From the NCBI GenBank assembly GCA_015146655.1, contig VKHL01000256.1, forward strand, positions 1 to 24,768: a stretch of 24,768 bases of DNA, written 5' to 3'. Below, piece after piece: positions 18,982 through 24,768 of this stretch; the first letter of the stretch is position 1, and each line of letters begins with the position of its first letter. Position numbers and translations under genes: made by a program. This stretch comes from Ochromonas danica. Taxonomy: Eukaryota; Sar; Chrysophyceae; Chromulinales; Chromulinaceae. The notes under the pieces are model-generated. The model ran no database searches. It saw nothing but the letters and a program-made list of their open reading frames with translations, and was not told the DNA's origin.

Positions 18982-19446
18982 AACAAGACAAGTATAGCAA
19001 TAATAACGCACAGAGGCTTTGGCATCAGAAAGTCGCTGTTTTACGATCACAACTGCTGCCTTTGTGTCAACTACTTCAAACACACAGAATTACCAGCAGA
19101 GGTGCTTTTCTGTTTCGGAAGAAGTTCGCCACTGACATTTGACCAACAGTTGTTTGGGGGCTAAACAACCGTGATTTGCCAAGAGTTCTTTCTCTTCTCT
19201 CTCATCGATGTGTTTTCCCAATCGATTCTATGAAGAATGATCCTATTTACGATTATTTACAATGATTTCATCATCGCGGAACTTATTCTTTGGCCTTTCC
19301 AGACCACAATCAATTCAATAGGTGAAATAATCATCATAAGCATTGATGACCAAATGGAGACTGATCGTTCCCAGTTTGTGTTACTGACCCAAGAGGTGGT
19401 ATCAAATTGTGGGCTCATTTAGCAACATGGTCAAGAAAGTCTTCCT
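18982..19446. other. Spacer, no confident gene
   Basis: AT-rich, with short overlapping frames on both strands. A minus-strand stretch FEVVDTKAAVVIVKQRLSDA looks protein-like but is short and has no start or family match. Confidence 0.4.
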
Positions 19447-19761
19447 TCAATTGTCTTCTTCTAAAGCGCTGTGCTGAAGATTGAGAAGAAGACCTCGGTT
19501 GGAGTTATGAGTTGACCTTTCTTCCTTCTCTTTTAAATTAAAGAGTTCAAATGCACCTCTCCTTATTAGTGCTGCACCAGACTGTGGTCCCTTTTGAACG
19601 TTGCGCTCCAGTAATGCTCGCTTTGCGCAAGATCGAGAATTTGACAAACTATCATCATTGCTACATTGTTGAATCGATGGAACACGTTGTTTAGGCGGTG
19701 GATCCACAATGTTCTTGTACACATGCCGCATGTTTTTCGCCCATGTTTCTGAATTAGATTT
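19447..19761 (-). CDS. Unidentified coding-like stretch, possible exon or relic
   Basis: A minus-strand open frame of about 104 residues beginning KSNSETWAKNMRHVYKNIVD and continuing PPPKQRVPSIQQCSNDD, then a basic segment CAKRALLERNVQKG. Before it lies an acceptor-like GCAAG and an in-frame stop. The ATG at 19731 gives 94 residues. No family recognised. Confidence 0.3.
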   Translation of the reverse strand, partial: KSNSETWAKNMRHVYKNIVDPPPKQRVPSIQQCSNDDSLSNSRSCAKRALLERNVQKGPQSGAALIRRGAFELFNLKEKEERSTHNSNRGLLLNLQHSALEEDN

Positions 19762-19980
19762 CTTGCATTACCTCCATTGCCAACATTTTAGCTGTAGTTA
19801 TTGCACAAGCCCAGCATGAAGTTTGCTCTATTGGTTCGCTGTACAAATCATTGCATCTATCAAATAGTCTACGTTAAAGAGAGGAATATCGTGCATATCA
19901 TTAATTAACTCTTTTCAGATTTTTAGAAGTAATAAAGGCTTTGTACAGTATTTAAAGGCGCGGCTGCGGTAAAAAGAGAT
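19762..19980. other. Spacer between two gene fragments
   Basis: AT-rich DNA with no recognisable feature. Confidence 0.4.
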
Positions 19981-20439
19981 TCAGTAGGACAGGAGGGAGA
20001 GTTCTTTTAAAAGAACTTGGTGAAGGTCATTGCTGATGGAGAGAGGAATAGAACGATCCAATGACCCATGGAACAAGGCAACAGGAGGGAAATCTGCCAA
20101 CGGATTGCCCCTACTAATCTCATTGTCATCACCCACTTTGACATGCAGTCGATAATCCACGCTTTGGGCATAAGAGATCTGACTGTCCACTTTCTCCACT
20201 TCACTTGTCAATTCTGTCACACCAGTAGAGGAGGCAAGGTGAGACATGGGAGCATCAGGACAGGAGCTGTGAAGACTTTCATCACGCCGCTCTTCAGGAG
20301 GATCGAGATTAATCAGCGGTGATGCTGCAAATGCATCAGAGGTGTTAGAGGGGGAGGGGTTTGTATCCAATCGCTTTGCCAGTGCGGCTAGTTGTGCCGT
20401 GGGGCTGTACTGAGCGAGATCTCCTCGACAAATCGAGAT
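19981..20439 (-). pseudogene. Alpha/beta-hydrolase fragment (isoprenylcysteine methylesterase-like?)
   Basis: 153 open codons on the minus strand, from ICRGDLAQYSPTAQLAALAK to DFPPVALFHGSLDRSIPLS and then TGA. The PP..LFHG..D.S.P pattern is the strand and catalytic-Asp motif of alpha/beta hydrolases (Asp at fragment residue 128). The combination with an upstream Y/F-S-P stretch recalls isoprenylcysteine alpha-carbonyl methylesterases, a weaker call. The nucleophile elbow (G.S.G) and catalytic His are absent, and no ATG fits the start, so this is an isolated exon or truncated relic. A long Ser/Asp-rich insertion separates the two motifs. Confidence 0.45.
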
Positions 20440-20882
20440 TTATGGAGGGAGGATTCGGTGGAGACACAATAAATCCCAAACTTAGCTCAAGTGATTGTCA
20501 GTCAGTCAGTCTGAAACTGGACTGTGCTGCTGTCCGCAATAGAGTTCTCTCTCTCTCTCTCTCAATAGCTCTTCACCAAGACCTGCTATGTGGCACAGTG
20601 GTGAGCATTATATATAGATAAACTACATCCCTCGTAATGGTGCACAGAACTCGAGATCACGTGTAGTAAGTAGCAAATGCTGTGGATCTCGATGGTCTAA
20701 CTCCCTTCCCCCTCTCGAAAACATTCGGCTTGAGTCATCTCTGTTAGGTAGATCTCAAGAGAAATCGCTTGGAACTAAATCGCTGTTGAGAGTTGTTGAC
20801 AGTTATTAGTTCCGTAGTTTTTGGAAGTTCGATGCGAATCGGTTTTGACAATTTTGGCAGTTTTGACGGTTGGGGCCAACTT
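20440..20882. other. Spacer with a CT microsatellite
   Basis: (TC)9 lies at 20546-20563. The first 15 bases match a word found at the 3' end of RRM copies (TTATGGAGGGAGGAT, also at window position 1). No gene seen. Confidence 0.5.
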
Positions 20883-20930
20883 TCCAGATATCCAGATATC
20901 CAGATATATAGATATTCAGATGTCCAGATA
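20883..20930. repeat. TATCCAGA octamer array
   Basis: Three perfect TCCAGATA units at 20883-20906 are followed by degenerate ones to 20930. It is related to the array at 15401-15440. It ends about 40 bases before the 3,268-bp repeat unit. Confidence 0.75.
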
Positions 20931-21688
20931 CCTAAATTTATCATCTGGAATTTCTTTTTATCGGCAGATACATTTTGCAACTATTATGAGAGCTGTGGGT
21001 CTTCATATTGATGATGAAGCCGGTGTTGAATAGATCTTGCTCCTTCTTTGGCAAATGGTTTGCCGAGTGTTGAAATTAGGTGTGCGTCATTTTACCATTT
21101 TTGCGCTATTTTACCATGCAGCAGGGGTCTGGCCCTAAATCTGGAAATCTGGAAATCTGGAGTGGTTGCAGAGACATCGTCATGGCATGAAAATAATCCT
21201 TGTTCTGATGACCACTCTATTGTTATTCACCTCATCCCCACAAGAGCGCCACGCGCGAATCACCACAGTTGACCAAGAAACAAACAGACAAAGCCACTAA
21301 AAGACTAAGCAAGCAAGCACTACCAACAACAGAACGGGTGCTAGCTTGCTTGGAGTGGCTGGAGGGGAAGTTAACCTCTTCGTGGCGGAAAGCGGAACGC
21401 GAAGTGGAATTCCATGGAGTGGCTGCATTGTTTTGGCTTTCCACGTTCCGTTCCGGCAAACAGCCTGCTGAGGCAAAAAGCAGACAGTCTGAGGCAAAAA
21501 CAGGTTGTGCCGAGTGCTTGTGCTTGTTTTGAATGGCGCAATCATCACCAAATCAAGAAGAGAACAGAAGGGGGTTGATTGCTTTTCCTCCTTTACAACA
21601 ACAAAACAAACTCATAAATAATATCTAATTCACTTCGATTTTATTTATTTTTGATTACAGCGAACATTCAATAAAATTACATCCTCCA

Positions 21689-21694
21689 TATAAA
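21689..21694 (+). promoter_or_regulatory. TATA-like box of copy D
   Basis: TATAAA in CCATATAAAAC, 38 bases before the ATG, at the same place as in copy C. Confidence 0.45.
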
Positions 21695-21732
21695 ACAAAT
21701 AAATTCCTCCTCGACAATCTTTCTTCTCAGCA

Positions 21733-23256
21733 ATGCCGTCCCATACTCAACAATCTTCCGCTCCCTCTGCATCTTCTACCTCTCCCTCCAAACAAGACTC
21801 TGCCTCATCGCAGAGTGTCTCTACCTCATCACACCCTTCTATCCCATCCGCTGCTTCGTTTCCATGGTGGCTCTCGACCTTCCCTGCTTCCTCCATCGTT
21901 TCCACACACAGCTACCATGGCTTCCAAGCTCATTTTAGCTTTGTGACTCGCAAGGTGAGTCAGAGAGTGAATGTCTGTATATTGAGAGGGAGAATGTGTG
22001 TTGGGGGTCATGATCCTTCAATTTCCATACATCCTGTTCCTTATCTGATCTCTGCACCTCCAATACCATTTACTGTAATAATGTCTTGAAAATGATGGAT
22101 CTCTGTAGATGGACATTGTCATAGACAGGGACTTCATGCTATCTCTGCTTTGCACGCGCTATCATTTGAAAGTGCGAGATGTGTTGATCAAGAAGTATGA
22201 AGTGAATGAGGTACGGTCTCTCTCCCACTCAGTCTCACTATTATCTCTTTGTGCGTGAAGGTAACAGAGGAGAAATGGGTTGTGGTTGTTATCTAGGCTC
22301 GCAAATGTCAATCAGGGTATGGCTTTCTGTGCATCGATCGATTGGAAGATGCTAAGATCGTCATCAAGAATCTGCAAGGCTTGTGTTTGGAGGGAATTAA
22401 CTTCGACTGCCAATTGTCTAATCGCTCGCTGGAGAAGATCAATGCGGTGCGGAGAGCGGCTGGATTGGACGAGGAAGGTAGGCGAGAAGGAGAAGCAGAG
22501 CAAAGAGGATCGAGAGGTCCAGAAGATGGTTCTTCTCTTCCACCATCCACCACCCCATCTGGATGCTCTCTCAGCAACAGCAGACGCGATCTCAGCTCTT
22601 CCTCCACCTCGACCATATATGCGAGCACCTCTTCAGAAGAGCACAGCAGCTATGATAGCCATGACAGTCACAGTCGCTTCATCGAGAACCGAAGCTATGG
22701 GACAGTTGCTGCACCGACCATGTCGTTGAGGCATGTGGTGCAAGAAACTCTTGCTCCTGCTCGCTATTACTCTTCTTCCGCTTCTTCTGCTGCAGGTTCT
22801 TCTTCTGTTTCTGTTGCTTGCCAGCAGTCAGCCATTCCTTATTATCATGGCTCCTTGCCAAGAAGATTTCAGGCAGCAGGTCCTTCCACTGCCTCAACCA
22901 TGATACCAGCGGGCTCACCAACTGCAGCAGGTATGGAGGCAGCCGCATTGCCATCCAATGGGATGAGACCTAACTTACTCAGGGTAGGCTCAGTGGCTCC
23001 AACCCCTGCCTCTCAACAAATGATGATGATGCCTCAAACCATGGCAGCGAACGGCTTACAGGGTCAAGGCATGGTCATCTTTCCACCTTCCTATGGCAAC
23101 AGCCATAGTATGTACTATGGATGGCCTTCTCAGCCATCTCCTCTTCATCCTTCCCCTTACTATCCTTACCCACCTTATTATCCGCCTCCTCGATCTTTCC
23201 CATCTACTGCAGCTAGTCTACCCAACTCTTCTATATCCTCCTTCCATAATATCTAG
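21733..23256 (+). CDS. RRM protein, copy D
   Basis: Exons 21733-21954, 22109-22210 and 22297-23256 with introns of 154 and 86 nt (first donor GTGAGT) give 427 residues. The architecture is as in copy C: Ser/Thr-rich leader, RRM split over three exons with RNP1-like SGYGFLFI, and a low-complexity tail. The leader nearly equals those of A and C. The tail appears identical to copy B over a long central stretch (AAPTMSLRHVVQETLAPA through GMVIFPPSYGNSHSMYYGW). Intron 1 is twice as long as in copy C and mostly unrelated to it. Frame and splice sites are intact, so it is probably functional. Confidence 0.9.
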
Positions 23257-23650
23257 ACTATCAAGCGATGTCTCCTCTGCATTAGTAGCTGTTTCTGGTG
23301 ATAGTATGGTAATCTTCCTTGATTTGATTGTGTTATTGGTAGTTGATAGGGTCAAGAATGGTCCAGAGGAGCAGAAGTGTCTTGGAATAGGAAGCTTTCA
23401 TTCGAGCAGCGTGACTGACTTGGAATCTTTCCTTTATTCCTCAAGCATCATGGAAGACCATGTCATCTGGTTCCATGGTGTCCATGTTGACACTTTGGCC
23501 TTCTTCTTTGTAGTATCGTGGATTTGCTTCAGCTTTTTCTGTTTTCTATTTTCTGTTTTGTTGTGTTGAGTTGAGTTGTCATTGCCGTCGATCTCTCAGA
23601 GGTCAGTGACAAGGATTGCAGCGGGTTCTTGTGCTGTGTATCTTGCGGTG
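23257..23650 (+). repeat. Duplicated 3' flank (copy D)
   Basis: Counterpart of 18471-18864. A short internal deletion relative to copy C removes bases including the second TTCGCAACTCC-like stretch. Past about 23650 the two diverge. Confidence 0.75.
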
Positions 23651-23889
23651 TTATTTTGCTGTGTTATGTTGAGCTGTGATATCCTCTAAGGTCAGTGGTC
23701 AGGACAATCATTAATATCGTCAAGTAGAATTGGATAGAGCCTTAATATGGAGAGAATAGGTTTGTTGTATCTCCGGTATGCTATTAGAGCTTCCTCTCTT
23801 GAGTCATGTAATTTAGTTGTTTGGAAGCTAATTTACATGATGCCAACTCGTTGATACCATAGCCTTTTGATAATAATGCCAGTCTCATG
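23651..23889. other. Spacer between copy D and the dynein fragment
   Basis: AT-rich DNA with no gene seen. Confidence 0.4.
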
Positions 23890-24237
23890 GCAAACAAAGC
23901 CAGAGATAAAGGAAGCTAAGCGAGTGAGCGATTGACGACCACTGCACCTACACCCAGCAACAAGGAATGTCCAGAAGGTTGACGAAGCACTCTTGAGATC
24001 CTCACCACATGAAGTAGCGCATCTTTGAACATCACGAGCTGCATGGGCTGTTTACTCTCTGCATTGTATTCTGACAAATAGTCTTCCACAATATTCTGCA
24101 GATCGGTCAGATTGACTTCTTCGTAGATCTTGGGATCAGCTCCAGGAATAAGAAAGTCAGCGCAAATCACATCTGGATTCGTTCTCCATAAATCAGCTGA
24201 CATCAAAGGAGTATTCGACATAAGCTGATCTTCTAAG
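23890..24237 (-). pseudogene. Dynein heavy chain fragment (AAA4 region), frameshifted in the P-loop
   Basis: The minus strand reads MSNTPLMSADLWRTNPDV, then YEEVNLTDLQNIVEDYLSEY, MQLVMFKDALLHVVRISRVL and RQPSGHSLLLGVG. One base is missing at 23944-23945, and in the next frame SGRQSLTRLASFIS continues. Joined, this is the strongly conserved lead-in and Walker A of dynein AAA4 (GVGGSGRQS type), most like inner-arm axonemal heavy chains. It is about 110 of more than 4,000 residues; the rest is absent. Its 5' side ends at the tandem-unit junction at 24238. It is a relic, not a gene. Confidence 0.88.
24086..24116. repeat. 31-bp segment shared with 16126-16156
   Basis: Part of the dynein fragment, exactly repeated upstream of copy C. 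Confidence 0.85.
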
Positions 24238-24768
24238 ACATTTTGCAACTATTATGAGAGCTGTGGGTCTTCATATTGATGATGAAGCCGGTGTTGAATA
24301 GATCTTGCTCCTTCTTTGGCAAATGGTTTGCCGAGTGTTGAAATTAGGTGTGCGTCATTTTACCATTTTTGCGCTATTTTACCATGCAGCAGGGGTCTGG
24401 CCCTAAATCTGGAAATCTGGAAATCTGGAGTGGTTGCAGAGACATCGTCATGGCATGAAAATAATCCTTGTTCTGATGACCACTCTATTGTTATTCACCT
24501 CATCCCCACAAGAGCGCCACGCGCGAATCACCACAGTTGACCAAGAAACAAACAGACAAAGCCACTAAAAGACTAAGCAAGCAAGCACTACCAACAACAG
24601 AACGGGTGCTAGCTTGCTTGGAGTGGCTGGAGGGGAAGTTAACCTCTTCGTGGCGGAAAGCGGAACGCGAAGTGGAATTCCATGGAGTGGCTGCATTGTT
24701 TTGGCTTTCCACGTTCCGTTCCGGCAAACAGCCTGCTGAGGCAAAAAGCAGACAGTCTGAGGCAAAAA
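24238..24768 (+). repeat. Start of the next tandem unit (partial)
   Basis: Reads the same as 20970-21500 wherever compared, with frames on both strands translating alike. It includes the 5' flank of a presumed fifth RRM copy whose coding region would begin about 230 bases beyond the window. Confidence 0.9.

Larger units (their letters stand above)
20970..24237 (+). repeat. 3,268-bp tandem unit carrying RRM copy D and a dynein fragment
   Basis: The sequence starting at 20970 recurs from 24238, an offset of 3,268, with no difference seen wherever I compared the two stretches, up to the window end. The unit contains short CTGGAAAT repeats, the family 5' flank, gene D, its 3' flank and the dynein relic. 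Confidence 0.9.

Overview
The window is nuclear DNA of a eukaryote. GT-AG introns of 60-154 nt interrupt almost every gene, there is a long interstitial tract of CCCTAA (TTAGGG-type) telomeric repeat, and TATA-like boxes lie 38-45 bp upstream of start codons. Two large membrane hybrid histidine kinases, an apparently axonemal-type dynein heavy-chain relic and a PIF/Harbinger-like transposon fit a flagellate-lineage protist. A stramenopile (diatom or relative) is my best guess, by inference only. The telomeric tract and the duplicated flanks suggest a subtelomeric or formerly subtelomeric position.

Layout. 1-1990: copy A of an RRM (RNA-binding) protein gene on the minus strand, cut by the window edge a codon or two before its expected stop, with its 5' flank. 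2048-2396: interstitial telomeric repeats with a higher-order pattern. 3533-6352 and 9067-11660: tandem paralogous hybrid histidine kinases HK1 and HK2, both minus strand, each with six predicted membrane segments, a HisKA/HATPase core and a C-terminal receiver domain. In both, one intron sits at exactly the same place inside the H-box. 6838-8783: a TTA-flanked inverted-repeat transposon inserted between the kinases, carrying two decayed convergent genes. 12196-13943: copy B of the RRM gene with a truncated duplicate of its 3' end. 13944-16200: gene-poor, with one unidentified coding-like stretch. 17019-18470: copy C on the plus strand, almost a mirror image of copy A. 18865-20969: a hairpin, gene fragments (one alpha/beta-hydrolase-like) and short TATCCAGA repeats. 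20970-24237: a 3,268-bp unit holding copy D and a dynein heavy-chain fragment. 24238-24768: the start of the next unit, with no difference seen over the portions compared.

How it works together. The kinases look like a duplicated His-to-Asp phosphorelay sensor pair with an unnamed six-helix sensor module. The rest of the window is dominated by amplification of one gene, a single-RRM protein with a long Ser/Pro/Tyr/Met-rich, probably disordered tail. It is present as four near-complete copies, a 3' fragment and a fifth promoter, in both orientations and with mosaic sequence relationships that suggest gene conversion. The most notable signals are this amplifying RRM family, the six-helix kinase sensor module, the Harbinger-like element without a transposase, and scraps of dynein sequence beside the RRM units.
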